Notes: generated by a model from the sequence alone, not told the origin. Numbered from the stretch's first letter, positions 17,098 to 26,155 are shown. The stretch is 64,000 nucleotides of DNA from Neisseria subflava (GCF_005221305.1 NZ_CP039887.1:620001-684000), one strand, 5' to 3'. Numbers and translations are program-made.

Positions 17098-17403
17098 TTA
17101 TTCGCAATTTAAGCCTTTTGTTTTTTCGGCGAATGTATCCATGGCAATTTGGCACATGTGTTCACGTTGGCCTACGTCGGCGGCAGGCAGGATTTGGCGC
17201 AGGTATTTTGTGTTGTCGCGTTGGAACGATGCTTTATCGCCTGCTTTTTGATAACACGCATCTGCACGGGTAAAGTATTGCTGGCAGATTTTCGGCAACT
17301 CTTCAAAGGATAAAGGTTTGCTTTTGTGCATGCCGTGCGCGGAGACGGATAGGGAGGAAAGAGTACACAGTGCAATGATTAAGGTTTTTGAAATGGTTTT
17401 CAT
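17098..17403 (-). CDS. Small periplasmic protein, DUF5339-like
   Basis: 101 residues with a standard Sec signal peptide cleaved after SVSAHG or nearby, leaving about 80 residues. The mature part has four cysteines (KICQQYF, ADACYQ, HMCQIA and a near-terminal LNCE), suggesting two disulfides. Small neisserial proteins of this layout are catalogued as DUF5339; I recall this only loosely. Function unknown. It ends 24 bases before nadK's 5'-to-3' path begins downstream of it, so it is read last after nadK. Confidence 0.7.
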   Translation of the reverse strand: MKTISKTLIIALCTLSSLSVSAHGMHKSKPLSFEELPKICQQYFTRADACYQKAGDKASFQRDNTKYLRQILPAADVGQREHMCQIAMDTFAEKTKGLNCE

Positions 17404-17427
17404 GGTAAGCCTGTTTATTGAAGTTGG

Positions 17428-18318
17428 TTAAATTAATTGTTCGCCCCAATGCAGCTTTTGACGCAGGGTCTTGAAGTATTGGTAATCGGTTGGATGAAGG
17501 ACGCGCAAGGGGTTATGATAGCGGCGGATGATGATGCGGTCGAAGTTTTGCACGTCGATATGGGATTGTCCGTCAAAGTGTGCGCGTGCGTCGCCGCTTT
17601 TGGTGATGAGGATTTCAATCACGCTGGTGTCGGGGATGGCAATCGGACGGTTGGTCATGGATTGCGGACAGATAGGCACAAGTGTGAAGGCGTGCAAACC
17701 GGCCTGCATGATGGGGCCGCCGGCGGCAAGCGCGTAGGCGGTCGAACCTGTCGGCGTGGAAATAATCAGGCCGTCTGAGCGTTGGGTATAGACAAATTCT
17801 TGATTGATAAATACTTCAAATTCAATCATTTGGCCTGCGCCGCCACGAGACAGTACGGTGTCGTTGAGGGCGAGGGCGCGTTCGATGGTTTCGCCGTCAC
17901 GAATGATGCTGGCTTCGATGAGGATGCGCTCTTCGGGCAGATATTTGCCTTCCAATACGGGGCGGATGCCCTCAACCATGGTGTCGCGTGAGATTTGGGT
18001 AAGAAAGCCCAAGTGGCCTTGATTGATGCCGATAATGGGGACGGCGCGGGGGGCGACTTCGCGGGCGGCGGAGAGGAAGGTACCGTCGCCACCGAGTACA
18101 ACGACGAGGTCGCAATATTTGCCCAGCTGGGCTTTGTTTACGATTTCGCAGTAGGCGGAATCTTGGATATAGACGCAGTGTTCTTCTACGCTCAATTCAT
18201 CCAGATAGATGGTAAAGCCGTTTTCGCGCAGAAAAGAAACCAATGTGTGGACGGTATCTTGAATTTCGGGCGTATTAGGACGTGTAACGATACCGATGTT
18301 TTTAAATGGGCTTTTCAT
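17428..18318 (-). CDS. nadK: NAD kinase
   Basis: A 296-residue protein of normal length. Motifs: VVVLGGDGTFLSAAR (the GGDG ATP/NAD site), GINQGHLGFLTQ, and the NAD-binding SDGLIISTPTGSTAYALAAGGP. It phosphorylates NAD to NADP in the cytoplasm. It is read after ubiJ, with a DUS (about 18326) in the 27-base gap. Confidence 0.96.
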   Translation of the reverse strand: MKSPFKNIGIVTRPNTPEIQDTVHTLVSFLRENGFTIYLDELSVEEHCVYIQDSAYCEIVNKAQLGKYCDLVVVLGGDGTFLSAAREVAPRAVPIIGINQGHLGFLTQISRDTMVEGIRPVLEGKYLPEERILIEASIIRDGETIERALALNDTVLSRGGAGQMIEFEVFINQEFVYTQRSDGLIISTPTGSTAYALAAGGPIMQAGLHAFTLVPICPQSMTNRPIAIPDTSVIEILITKSGDARAHFDGQSHIDVQNFDRIIIRRYHNPLRVLHPTDYQYFKTLRQKLHWGEQLI

Positions 18319-18345
18319 GGTAGTAGGCCGTCTGAAATTAAGTGT

Positions 18346-18918
18346 CTAATCTATCCAGATATCGCGCTCGAGCCGGTCGAGGCGTTCGTTTAGGCGGGCA
18401 ACATCGTCACGCAGTTTGTCCACTTCTTCCAACCATGCAGCAAGTGTGGCTTGGTCGATAACAGGGGACTCGGGTTCGCGTGAAAAGTCGCTGATTTGCT
18501 CGGCAATGCTTTTGCCGATTTTTTTCATGGTGTGGCCGATGTCGCCGGCGCGCGAGCTGATGCTTTCTGCGGCCACATGACCGAATACACGTGCCAAATC
18601 GTCGCTTGGATAATAGCGCAGTCCACCTAAAATAGGAAGGACGGACATGCCCAAGACCAAGTCGCCTTCGAGGCTGATGTCGCCCACGCCGGGCTGGCCG
18701 CCTTGGAGGATTTTTTGGATGGCGCTGTTGTGGAATGTGATGTTGGTGTCGGCGGTTTCGTTTGTGGTTTCAAGAAAACCTTGTTCGCTGATGCGTCCGG
18801 TCAGTCGGAAACCGGTCAGGCTGATGCAGATGATGCTGCCTGCAAATTCAGACAGCTCACGCTGTTGCTCTGGATTTTGCTGTATCAGGTGGTTGATAAG
18901 GGGAAATAGGGCGGACAT
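18346..18918 (-). CDS. ubiJ: UbiJ-like ubiquinone biosynthesis accessory factor (SCP2 domain)
   Basis: 190 residues. The N-terminal half is an SCP2-like lipid-binding domain (SGFRLTGRISEQGFLE..., GDISLEGDLVLGMSV). The C-terminal 60 residues form a coiled coil ending LRDDVARLNERLDRLERDI, typical of UbiJ. In E. coli UbiJ binds UbiK and organises the soluble complex for late ubiquinone hydroxylations, and its gene sits between ubiE and ubiB. Here it is next to nadK, while ubiE is 20 kb away. Confidence 0.85.
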   Translation of the reverse strand: MSALFPLINHLIQQNPEQQRELSEFAGSIICISLTGFRLTGRISEQGFLETTNETADTNITFHNSAIQKILQGGQPGVGDISLEGDLVLGMSVLPILGGLRYYPSDDLARVFGHVAAESISSRAGDIGHTMKKIGKSIAEQISDFSREPESPVIDQATLAAWLEEVDKLRDDVARLNERLDRLERDIWID

Positions 18919-18968
18919 GGTTTACTCTAAATGCCGTCTGAAACGGATGAATGGGTTGAGTCGCAATT

Positions 18969-19742
18969 TTACAGGCTTAGCCCGTCTGCGCAAACGGTAT
19001 TTACAATTTTGCCGTTGCTTTTGTCATCAATGATGAAATCAGGAGCCGGTAGGCCGAGTTTGGCCGCTTCGGCAGTATAAAATTCGGCCCGGCTTGGGTG
19101 GCGGGGTTCGACAATATTGCGGATATGCTTGCCGTCAGCTTGGCAGGCCGTCTGAAAAAGGACTTGGACGGCCAAGTCTTTATGAAGAATATTAACAGGT
19201 TGATTGCCGCCTTGAATGCGTGTTTTTTGAACCAGCTTGGTAACAGGATGACGGTCGGCAGAATAAAGTCCGCCCAGTCGCAGTATGTCGATATGGGGGA
19301 CGGCGCTTTCAAACAAAGCTTGCTCGACTGCGAGGATTTGACGGGCGGATTCGGTTTGCGGATCGGGAGACGTGGTTTCATCGCATATGCGTGCTTGGTC
19401 GCCATACATGCTGGTGCTGCTGGTAAAGATGATGTGTTGTACCTTAGATTGCTCGGCAAGTTGAATCCATTTTTTCAGGGTATCGGCGTAATGGTTTAAT
19501 GACGAAGGCGGAAGCAGGCAAAACCATGTCGGCTTGTTGATATGGTTTTGCCACAATGCCGAACTGTGAAAAATATCGTCTTGATTCAAATCGATGATGT
19601 CGAGTTCAATCGGCAGATTGATGTCGTCGGAAGTCAGGGTGCGTTTGATGGCGGCTACCTGACTGCCTTGTTCATAACATTTTTGCGCCAGCGGCAGGCC
19701 GAGATAGCCTAAGCCGAGAATAGAAATATCGGGGAGGTGCAT
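18969..19742 (-). CDS. NAD(P)-dependent epimerase/dehydratase-like protein (YeeZ type)
   Basis: 257 residues. It opens with a Rossmann motif (SILGLGYLGLPLA), has IIFTSSTSMYGD for the catalytic Ser/Tyr region, and LRLGGLY, as in the YeeZ branch of extended short-chain dehydrogenases. The GLGYLG glycine pattern supports a nucleotide cofactor; the substrate is unknown. It is probably cytoplasmic and monocistronic. Confidence 0.8.
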   Translation of the reverse strand: MHLPDISILGLGYLGLPLAQKCYEQGSQVAAIKRTLTSDDINLPIELDIIDLNQDDIFHSSALWQNHINKPTWFCLLPPSSLNHYADTLKKWIQLAEQSKVQHIIFTSSTSMYGDQARICDETTSPDPQTESARQILAVEQALFESAVPHIDILRLGGLYSADRHPVTKLVQKTRIQGGNQPVNILHKDLAVQVLFQTACQADGKHIRNIVEPRHPSRAEFYTAEAAKLGLPAPDFIIDDKSNGKIVNTVCADGLSL

Positions 19743-19765
19743 AAATAAAGCATCCGAAAATTAAC

Positions 19766-19817
19766 AGGCCGTCTGAAAATAGCTTTAACTTAGTTAAAGC
19801 CACGTTTTCAGACGGCC
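19766..19817. terminator. DUS inverted repeat with inner stem after the TetR gene
   Basis: AGGCCGTCTGAAAA (19766-19779) pairs with TTTTCAGACGGCCT (19804-19817). An inner stem CTTTAAC/GTTAAAG extends the hairpin. It is 14 bases after the TetR stop. Confidence 0.7.
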
Positions 19818-19831
19818 TTTGTATGGAAGAA

Positions 19832-20473
19832 TTAATGGTTGCTGCCGATTTTTTGGTCGAATTCGGCACGGTGTTCCGGCAGGAGGTAAGGGCGCAACAG
19901 GCTGAGTGTGCGGCTGATGCCCCGTACTTTGGAATCTTCGGTCAACTTGGCGCGGCCGCGCAGGGAGCTGTCGAAGTCGAACCAGTATTTTGTCACCATC
20001 CACATATTGACGGCAAGGTCGTTCATGGCGGTTTGGTCTGCGCTGATGATGTTCAGACCGTTGAGCTGGGTCAGCAGGTTGACCAACAGCGGGGAAACTT
20101 TGGCTTGGGTAAAGGTATTGTGTTCGCCCAATAATTCGGCACTGCGGGCAAGCAGGGTGTTCACATCGCTGAAGAGGAAACGATATTCCCACATCACATC
20201 ATAAATACCGGCCATGTAGTTGATGGAGTCTTCAACATTAGACGGCAACACGGCTTCGTTAAGGTAGGCAAGCAGGGCATCGCTGTAACGTTTGAACAAT
20301 TGGACGATGATTTCGTCTTTGTTGCGGAAATGGTAGTAGAGATTGCCCGGGCTGATGCCTAAGTGGGCGGCAATATGGTTGGTGCTGATATTGCGCTCGC
20401 CTTCTTCGTTGAACAAGGCGAGGCTGGCATTGATGATTCGTGTGTAAGTGTTGACTTTAGCAATGCGCGGCAT
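19832..20473 (-). CDS. TetR/AcrR-family transcriptional regulator
   Basis: 213 residues. The N-terminal helix-turn-helix is clear (ISTNHIAAHLGISPGNLYYHF, then NKDEIIVQLF). The C-terminal ligand domain resembles a neisserial and pseudomonad group of unknown inducer. ATG 20473 is chosen because GGAG lies 8 bases upstream; a GTG at 20482 would overlap that site. It is read after murB with an 18-base gap, so the two may be co-transcribed. Confidence 0.88.
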   Translation of the reverse strand: MPRIAKVNTYTRIINASLALFNEEGERNISTNHIAAHLGISPGNLYYHFRNKDEIIVQLFKRYSDALLAYLNEAVLPSNVEDSINYMAGIYDVMWEYRFLFSDVNTLLARSAELLGEHNTFTQAKVSPLLVNLLTQLNGLNIISADQTAMNDLAVNMWMVTKYWFDFDSSLRGRAKLTEDSKVRGISRTLSLLRPYLLPEHRAEFDQKIGSNH

Positions 20474-20491
20474 GGGATACACTCCTTTGTT

Positions 20492-21532
20492 TTATAGGCT
20501 GTATGAAGTAGGCAGCCAGTTGGGTTCTGCGTGTAATTCTACCTGAAATTGAGTAAATACTGTATTACAAACATATTGTGCCAGCTGGTGGACATCTTGC
20601 GCGGATGCATTGTTTTTATTCACCAAAACCAAAGCCTGTCTGTCATGCACTGCCGCACCGCCAATCTGATGGCCTTTCAGACGGCATTGGTCAATCAGCC
20701 AGCCGGCTGCGAGTTTGACCGAACCGTCAGGCTGCGGATAGCGTGGCATATTGGGGTATTGTTGCAACAAATCGGCCGCTTTTTCAGCGCAGACAACAGG
20801 GTTTTTAAAGAAACTCCCAACATTACCAAGTACGTTAGGATTAGGCAGTTTACTGTTGCGGATTGCACACACTGCATCGGAAACATCTTTGGCCGTTGCC
20901 TCACGGCCTTGGCTTAGTTCGGCAACCGCTGCCGCCAAATCGCCATAGCCCAAGTTCGGCACAAAATGCTCTTTCAACGCAAAGACAACCGAAACAATCA
21001 CATAACGGCCTTTGCCTTCCTGTTTGAACAGGCTTTCACGATAGGCAAAGTCACAGTCGGCATTGGAAAGCTCGACAAAGGTGTCCGTATCCAAATCAAA
21101 GCAGCGTACGCTATGGATAACATCTTTCGCTTCAACACCATATGCACCGATATTTTGTACCGGAGACGCGCCGACTGTGCCCGGAATCAGGCTGAGGTTT
21201 TCCAGCCCGCTTAAACCCAGTTCAACCGTATGCAAAACAAAATCATGCCAAATTTCCCCGGCCTGAGCTTCGATATAAACCAGGCCGTCTGAACGCTCAA
21301 TTTCGCGTATTCCCTTGTTTTCCATATGAACAACCAGACCGGCGTAGTCCTCCATCAAAAGGATATTGCTGCCGCCGCCGAGCCATAACACAGTATCTTG
21401 GTTGAACTCAGGCAGCCGGACGATGTCGCGCAACTCGTCGGCATGTTTGAGCGCGATAAAGGCTTGGGCTTTGGCTTTCAGGCCGAAAGTGTTGTAAGGG
21501 GTAAGGTCGGTTTGGTATTGGATGGGTTGCAT
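20492..21532 (-). CDS. murB: UDP-N-acetylenolpyruvoylglucosamine reductase
   Basis: A 346-residue protein of the E. coli (type I) class. It has the NTFGLKAKA opening, the FAD-binding LGGGSNILL, GLENLSLIPGTVGASPVQNIG and GSFFKNPV with the catalytic serine. It reduces the enolpyruvyl group to form UDP-MurNAc in the cytoplasm. It is adjacent to the TetR gene downstream. A mucosa-type DUS at 21558-21569 is upstream of its start. Confidence 0.96.
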   Translation of the reverse strand: MQPIQYQTDLTPYNTFGLKAKAQAFIALKHADELRDIVRLPEFNQDTVLWLGGGSNILLMEDYAGLVVHMENKGIREIERSDGLVYIEAQAGEIWHDFVLHTVELGLSGLENLSLIPGTVGASPVQNIGAYGVEAKDVIHSVRCFDLDTDTFVELSNADCDFAYRESLFKQEGKGRYVIVSVVFALKEHFVPNLGYGDLAAAVAELSQGREATAKDVSDAVCAIRNSKLPNPNVLGNVGSFFKNPVVCAEKAADLLQQYPNMPRYPQPDGSVKLAAGWLIDQCRLKGHQIGGAAVHDRQALVLVNKNNASAQDVHQLAQYVCNTVFTQFQVELHAEPNWLPTSYSL

Positions 21533-21578
21533 GATGATTTGTGATTTTATGGATTCAGGTCGTCTGAAAACTTACTAT

Positions 21579-22352
21579 TTAACAATTACGATAGGTAATG
21601 GGGTTTTGGGGGGCTTTATAGTTTTCTTGGGAAGAATAGGTCAGCTTGTCCACGATTTCTTGATAAATGTCGGACTCTTTTGGCAACGGCTTGCCTTCAA
21701 ACATCCAGCGACCTTGAATAATATCGTCGGCAGAAATCCATCTTTCGATTTCATACACTGCCAATGTCCAGCCGCGATAGACTGCAACTGCATATTTTGC
21801 TTTTTCACGTCGGCTTCCGATTTTCCAATATTTCCGTGTGCGCTCATAAATTTCCTTATGCCTATCGGCTTCAGGAATATTCCCTGATCTGATGTCTTTT
21901 TTCAGTTTCTCGTATTCGTTATTAATCGTAATTAAAACAATAGGTTTATCAGTTTTCAATTCTTGCGCATCATATTTTCGTTTTAATTCGGACAAGCTCA
22001 TCAATCCTACTTCAGAAGAATGCGTGCCGCCTTGAATATTAGTCAGCGGCTGCTGGCTCGGCTTGACTAGGGAGAGTAGGTCTATTGCCATTGCTTCATA
22101 TTCAAAAGCCTGTTTGTCTGTTTGGATGTTGTGCCGCAGAATGTAATACACGGGCTGGTTTCCGCTTTTATGTATTTCCCTAATCAAAGCAATTTTATCA
22201 CTTGGCGTTTCTGTTTCTTGTAATGAACCTAGGGCATGATGGAAAACGCGATTGCCCACGCCTTTACCTACATAGAAAATATTGCCGTCTCTAGGGTCAA
22301 TCAAGCAATAAATATAGTAAGCAAGTTTTTCTATAATGGAAGTTGAAAACAT
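21579..22352 (-). CDS. GIY-YIG nuclease-family protein (LEM3-like)
   Basis: 257 residues. Residues 10-110 show a GIY-YIG fold of the LEM3-like type: YYIYCLIDPRDGNIFYVGKG, then GNRVFHH, and a glutamate in FEYEAMAID. The C-terminal about 130 residues contain a tryptophan-rich module (YRGWTLAVYEIERWI...GRWMFEG) I do not recognise. Members cut DNA or act in repair or defence; no function is shown. The gene is more AT-rich than murB and norM on either side, hinting at transfer. Confidence 0.8.
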   Translation of the reverse strand: MFSTSIIEKLAYYIYCLIDPRDGNIFYVGKGVGNRVFHHALGSLQETETPSDKIALIREIHKSGNQPVYYILRHNIQTDKQAFEYEAMAIDLLSLVKPSQQPLTNIQGGTHSSEVGLMSLSELKRKYDAQELKTDKPIVLITINNEYEKLKKDIRSGNIPEADRHKEIYERTRKYWKIGSRREKAKYAVAVYRGWTLAVYEIERWISADDIIQGRWMFEGKPLPKESDIYQEIVDKLTYSSQENYKAPQNPITYRNC

Positions 22353-22397
22353 TTTTTTTTCTTAAAAGTGAATAAGCCGTAAATGAAATATCAATGG

Positions 22398-22427
22398 AGG
22401 CCGTCTGAAAGAAATTTCAGACGGCCT
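22398..22427. terminator. DUS inverted repeat overlapping the end of the MATE gene
   Basis: AGGCCGTCTGAAAG and TTTCAGACGGCCT flank a short loop. The right arm supplies the MATE gene's last codons and stop (AAG GCC GTC TGA). Confidence 0.7.
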
Positions 22428-23796
22428 TATGCGATCTGACCATCTCTTTACTGCAAAGCTCCAAGCACCATACCAATGCGATGGCGGCAATCGTCAGTGA
22501 AACGGTCAGCGCAGTCCAGAAGCCGTAAATGCCCATATCGACATGATAGGCAAGCAGGTAGCCGGGCAGCAGGCCGCAACCCCAGAAAGCCACGGCATGG
22601 ATGAACATCGGCATTTTGGTCACTTTATAGCCGCGCAGCGCATATGAAGCGATACATTGGGTGGCATCTGCCAGTTGGAATAGGGAAGCGAAAAATAAAA
22701 CGGTCGCAGCAATGTCCAATACTGCCGCATCGTTGGTGTACATACCGGCCAACTGAAAGCGAAAGATGACCAAGAGCAGCGCGGTACAGGTGGCAAGTAC
22801 CCAGCCCAATACCAGCGAAACGCCTGAAATATAACGCGCCCGCAAAAACTCGCGTCGTCCGAGTGAAAAGCCTACGCGTACCGTGCTTGCAGAGCCGACG
22901 CTTTGCGGAATCATATACAAAATGCCCGACAGGCTGATAACAACTTGTTGGGCGGCGACATAATCCTCGCCGAATGGCGCCACCAAAAAGACGATAAACG
23001 AAAACGCGCTGGCTTCTAGAAAATAAGACAAGCCGATAGGTGCGCCGATTTTCCAAATCTGTTTGAAAGCCGTCAAATCGGGTTTGCCGATTTTTGCCGT
23101 CAAACCAAACGGACGGAAGAATTTTTCTTTGGCGATATAAAGCCACAAAGCCAATGCGCTGAACCAAAATACCGCCGCCGTTGCCATGCCGCAACCTGCG
23201 CCACCCAAAGCAGGCATACCGAATTTGCCGTAAACGAACACATAGTTTAGCGGCACATTCAACACAAATGCCGCAAAGCTGACCAACATAATCACGCGCG
23301 GACGGTTCAAGCTGGAGGCATAAGCATGCAGGGCGCGGTGTATCATGGCGGCCGGCATTGCCAAGCTGGTAAAGAGCATATATTGTGCCATCGTGTCTTC
23401 GACATAATCGTTCAATGTCAGCCAATGACGGAAAGGCATAATCATCGCCCACATCAACAGCATGCCGAATACGCCCAAACACAAGCCAAACCAAATGCCC
23501 TGCATTCCTGTTTTGCCGACTTCTTCGGTTTTACCTGCGCCGTATAGCTGGGCAATCATCGGGTTCAATGCCGCCATCACGCCCATAAAGGTAATGTAAA
23601 TCGTCGAGAATGCGCTGCTGCCCAAAGCCACCGCGGCCAAATCTTCCTTACCTGCGCCACCGGCCATTACCGTATCGACAAAACCAATACCCACTTGCGC
23701 CACTTGCGCCAACAGCATAGGCAGGGCAAGGGCAGTAAGCAGGCGGGTTTCTTTTAAGAAAACAGGAAAGGTAAAGCGGTTGAGGTTCAGTAGCAT
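22417..23796 (-). CDS. norM: MATE-family multidrug efflux pump (NorM type)
   Basis: 459 residues with twelve predicted membrane helices. The sequence closely resembles the neisserial NorM family (LPMLLAQVAQVGIGFVDTVMAGGAG near the start is its helix 1-2 region; full run continues into LAAVALGSS). NorM exports cationic drugs and dyes using sodium or proton gradients. It ends HKAV, the last three residues and stop being encoded by a DUS. It lies downstream of the thioesterase gene with a 103-base gap containing DUS copies. Confidence 0.93.
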   Translation of the reverse strand: MLLNLNRFTFPVFLKETRLLTALALPMLLAQVAQVGIGFVDTVMAGGAGKEDLAAVALGSSAFSTIYITFMGVMAALNPMIAQLYGAGKTEEVGKTGMQGIWFGLCLGVFGMLLMWAMIMPFRHWLTLNDYVEDTMAQYMLFTSLAMPAAMIHRALHAYASSLNRPRVIMLVSFAAFVLNVPLNYVFVYGKFGMPALGGAGCGMATAAVFWFSALALWLYIAKEKFFRPFGLTAKIGKPDLTAFKQIWKIGAPIGLSYFLEASAFSFIVFLVAPFGEDYVAAQQVVISLSGILYMIPQSVGSASTVRVGFSLGRREFLRARYISGVSLVLGWVLATCTALLLVIFRFQLAGMYTNDAAVLDIAATVLFFASLFQLADATQCIASYALRGYKVTKMPMFIHAVAFWGCGLLPGYLLAYHVDMGIYGFWTALTVSLTIAAIALVWCLELCSKEMVRSHKAV

Positions 23797-23899
23797 AATG
23801 ATGTGTGGATTGAGGATAAAGGCCGTCTGAAATGGAAACTTAAAATTATAAAGGGTAAAGCTGATAAGCAGACAATATGTTGTTTAATCGCTAAATTTT

Positions 23900-24337
23900 T
23901 CAGACGGCCTTAAATGTCGGATGTCTTTTTACTGCTTCCAACCAGCTGTCCGGCGTTTGAAACTGCATCAGGCCGTCTGAAAGCGAAACCGCGGCTTGGG
24001 TAGTCGAAGCGCGAGTCAGTTTTTCGTTGGTTTCGGCATCGTAAATGGTGTAATCGATACGCAGGCAGCTTTCGATTTCGACAATGTCCATATCAACGCG
24101 GATTTTTTGGCCGAAACGGGCAGGGCGGATGTATTTGAGGTTCATCTGCACAATCGGCCAGCTGTACCCTTGCCGTCCCATTACGTTGTAGTCGTAACCG
24201 ATGGAAGACAGAAAAGCACAACGTGCGGTTTCAAGGTATTTGACATAGTTGCCGTGCCACACGATGTGCATGGCATCTACGTCAAAAAAAGGAACTTCAG
24301 TTTCAAAGCTGTGTTGGCAGTAGATGTGTTTTTTCAT
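23900..24337 (-). CDS. Acyl-CoA thioesterase, hotdog fold (YbgC/4HBT type)
   Basis: 145 residues. It has the 4HBT signature VPFFDVDAMHIVWHGNYVKYLE with the catalytic aspartate and histidines. APE clusters carry such a thioesterase next to the glycosyltransferase and acyltransferase, exactly as here (gap 26 bases to the acyltransferase gene). It would hydrolyse an acyl-CoA or acyl-ACP thioester. It ends FKAV from a DUS. Function in APE release is inference. Confidence 0.85.
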   Translation of the reverse strand: MKKHIYCQHSFETEVPFFDVDAMHIVWHGNYVKYLETARCAFLSSIGYDYNVMGRQGYSWPIVQMNLKYIRPARFGQKIRVDMDIVEIESCLRIDYTIYDAETNEKLTRASTTQAAVSLSDGLMQFQTPDSWLEAVKRHPTFKAV

Positions 24338-24363
24338 GGTTTAAAAGAGTGAATGTGATGGTT

Positions 24364-25293
24364 TCAGACGGCGTCTTCGCCCCAAAAATCATAAAAATTG
24401 AACCATTGTAGCGGATTTTGCGCACATTCTTGCGCCAAAATGTCGGCAAAACCCTGCATCGCGTCTTTGACGGCAGCCTCGCGGTTGCCGCGTTTCCAGC
24501 TGGAAGTATCGGTAAAGCGGCGCAGTTTCAAATGATAGTGGCCGTTTTGTTTGACGCAAAACAGCGTGTTTACCTGCGTTTTTAAAAGCGAAGCCAACAG
24601 CCACGCGCCTTGCGGCATAGGGGCGGTATGGCCTAAGAAATTAATGTCGGCGGTTTTCTCGCCGCGTACAGGCACGCGGTCGGCCGCGATGGCAATCCAT
24701 TCGCCGTTTTCGATACGGCTGTTCAATTCCATCATCAGGGTGGTGTCCAAATCTGTTACTTGAATCAGACGGATATGATCTGCACCGGCTTTTTGCAATG
24801 CCTCGTTAAATGCCTGCGCGTGTTTGCTGTGCACCAATACGTTGAGTCTGAAATCTTTATGGTGCGACACCAGCGCACGGCAAACTTCGGTATTGCCCAA
24901 GTGCGAACAGGCAAAAATCTGGCCGCGTTCGTTGCGCTTGATTTGCGAATAGATGTCGTCCGGATCTTCAATCACCAAATCTTTATAACGGATTTTGCGT
25001 TGCCACACGGCAAAACGGTCGCAAACCGCTTCGCCAAATGCGACGAATTGTTTGAATACGCTGTGTTTCGGCAGGACGATATGGGGAAAGGTCGTCTGAA
25101 GACGGGTTTGATAGCGTAAGACATGACGGCGCGGTTTGGGCGCGGTTGCATAAAAATAAAGCACCACAAACCAAATGCACGGCCTCATGAAAAAAGCCGG
25201 CAGATAGCGCACCATCAGTGTGGTCAGAGCGAGAAACAGGCGGCTGCCGCGTTCGGGCTGCGCCGCCCAATGGGTTTGTTTATTGTCGGTCAT
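24364..25293 (-). CDS. LpxL/HtrB-like lipid acyltransferase, APE-cluster type
   Basis: 309 residues. A hydrophobic N-terminal anchor (about 20-50) is followed by the catalytic HX4E in ACSHLGNTEVCR and the C-terminal WFNFYDFW motif, the branch found in aryl-polyene clusters rather than the true lipid A acyltransferases. It would add an acyl chain to a lipid acceptor at the inner membrane. It starts 4 bases after the glycosyltransferase stop. A mucosa-type DUS (25089-25100) lies inside the gene and the stop comes from a DUS-like GCCGTCTGA. Confidence 0.85.
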   Translation of the reverse strand: MTDNKQTHWAAQPERGSRLFLALTTLMVRYLPAFFMRPCIWFVVLYFYATAPKPRRHVLRYQTRLQTTFPHIVLPKHSVFKQFVAFGEAVCDRFAVWQRKIRYKDLVIEDPDDIYSQIKRNERGQIFACSHLGNTEVCRALVSHHKDFRLNVLVHSKHAQAFNEALQKAGADHIRLIQVTDLDTTLMMELNSRIENGEWIAIAADRVPVRGEKTADINFLGHTAPMPQGAWLLASLLKTQVNTLFCVKQNGHYHLKLRRFTDTSSWKRGNREAAVKDAMQGFADILAQECAQNPLQWFNFYDFWGEDAV

Positions 25294-25297
25294 GGTT

Positions 25298-26023
25298 TCA
25301 GACGGCCTTTCCGAAAACTTTACCCAATCGGTGTTTCAACATACCGAAAAACAGCCGTGTGTGCATTTTGCTGATGCGGACATTGTCGGCAAAGGCATCA
25401 AAGTGAGACACGCCGTCTGCGGCGTATTGGACGGGCGTTTTAATCCAAACCGGTTTGACGTTGCGCCAGTACAGGCGGATAAGGATTTCCGTGTCGAAGT
25501 CCATGCGGTCACCTACGGTTTCTTCGCGGACGACGGATAGCGCGGGTGCCAGCGGATAGAGGCGGAAGCCGCACATACCGTCTTTGATGTCGCATGACCA
25601 AGTGTGCAGCATATTCCAGAAATCGGTAATTTTGCGTCCGTAAAGCCGTGCTTTGGGCGCGTCATCGCCGTATTGCGGCCAGCCGCAAACAACGGCTTCG
25701 GGATTTCGTTCTGCTGCGGCGAGGAGTTTGGGCGTATCGTTCAAGCAATGCTGGCCGTCTGCATCAACCTGCAAAACGTGGGTATAACCATGTTCTTGAG
25801 CGTATTCCAAGCCGGTTTTGACCGCTGCGCCTTTGCCGCCGTTGATGGGGCGGTAAAGGACATCAATGCCGTCTGAAACCAAAGCCTGCAATACAGGTTT
25901 GCATTCTTCGCGTGAACCGTCGTCCACAATTAAAACGTTTAAACCAAAGCCGCGCATGGTTTGGGCAACGTGGCTGATGGTGGTCGGGTGGTTGTAATGT
26001 GGAATAAGGGCCAGGGTTTTCAT
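25298..26023 (-). CDS. Family 2 glycosyltransferase (dolichyl-phosphate-mannose-synthase-like)
   Basis: 241 residues. GT-A motifs: LIPHYNH, VLIVDDGS, NGGKGAAVKTGL, and the metal-binding VDADGQH. No long membrane tail is present. In APE clusters this enzyme is paired with the acyltransferase that follows it, sometimes fused to it; the 4-base gap here suggests one transcript. The sugar donor is unknown. The final residues GKAV and the stop are encoded by a DUS. Confidence 0.87.
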   Translation of the reverse strand: MKTLALIPHYNHPTTISHVAQTMRGFGLNVLIVDDGSREECKPVLQALVSDGIDVLYRPINGGKGAAVKTGLEYAQEHGYTHVLQVDADGQHCLNDTPKLLAAAERNPEAVVCGWPQYGDDAPKARLYGRKITDFWNMLHTWSCDIKDGMCGFRLYPLAPALSVVREETVGDRMDFDTEILIRLYWRNVKPVWIKTPVQYAADGVSHFDAFADNVRISKMHTRLFFGMLKHRLGKVFGKAV

Positions 26024-26092
26024 AAATATTTTTTAGACGACGTTAACACAGTGCAGAGTATAGCAAATAAACATGCCATGGCGTTTGAAAAG

Positions 26093-26155
26093 AGGCCGTC
26101 TGAAACGGCGATGACAAAATCGTTTGATTTCGTTTTTCACTGTTTCAGACGGCCT
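26093..26155. terminator. DUS inverted repeat with inner stem after the ABC transporter gene
   Basis: AGGCCGTCTGAAAC (from 26093) and GTTTCAGACGGCCT (to 26155). An inner partial stem around AAATCGTTTGATTTCG strengthens the hairpin. It is 17 bases after the ABC transporter stop. Confidence 0.65.

Noticed and set aside
22625..23494. Minus-strand reading frame of 289 codons
   Set aside because: It is an alternative frame within the MATE pump gene, Arg- and Cys-rich, with no plausible domain.
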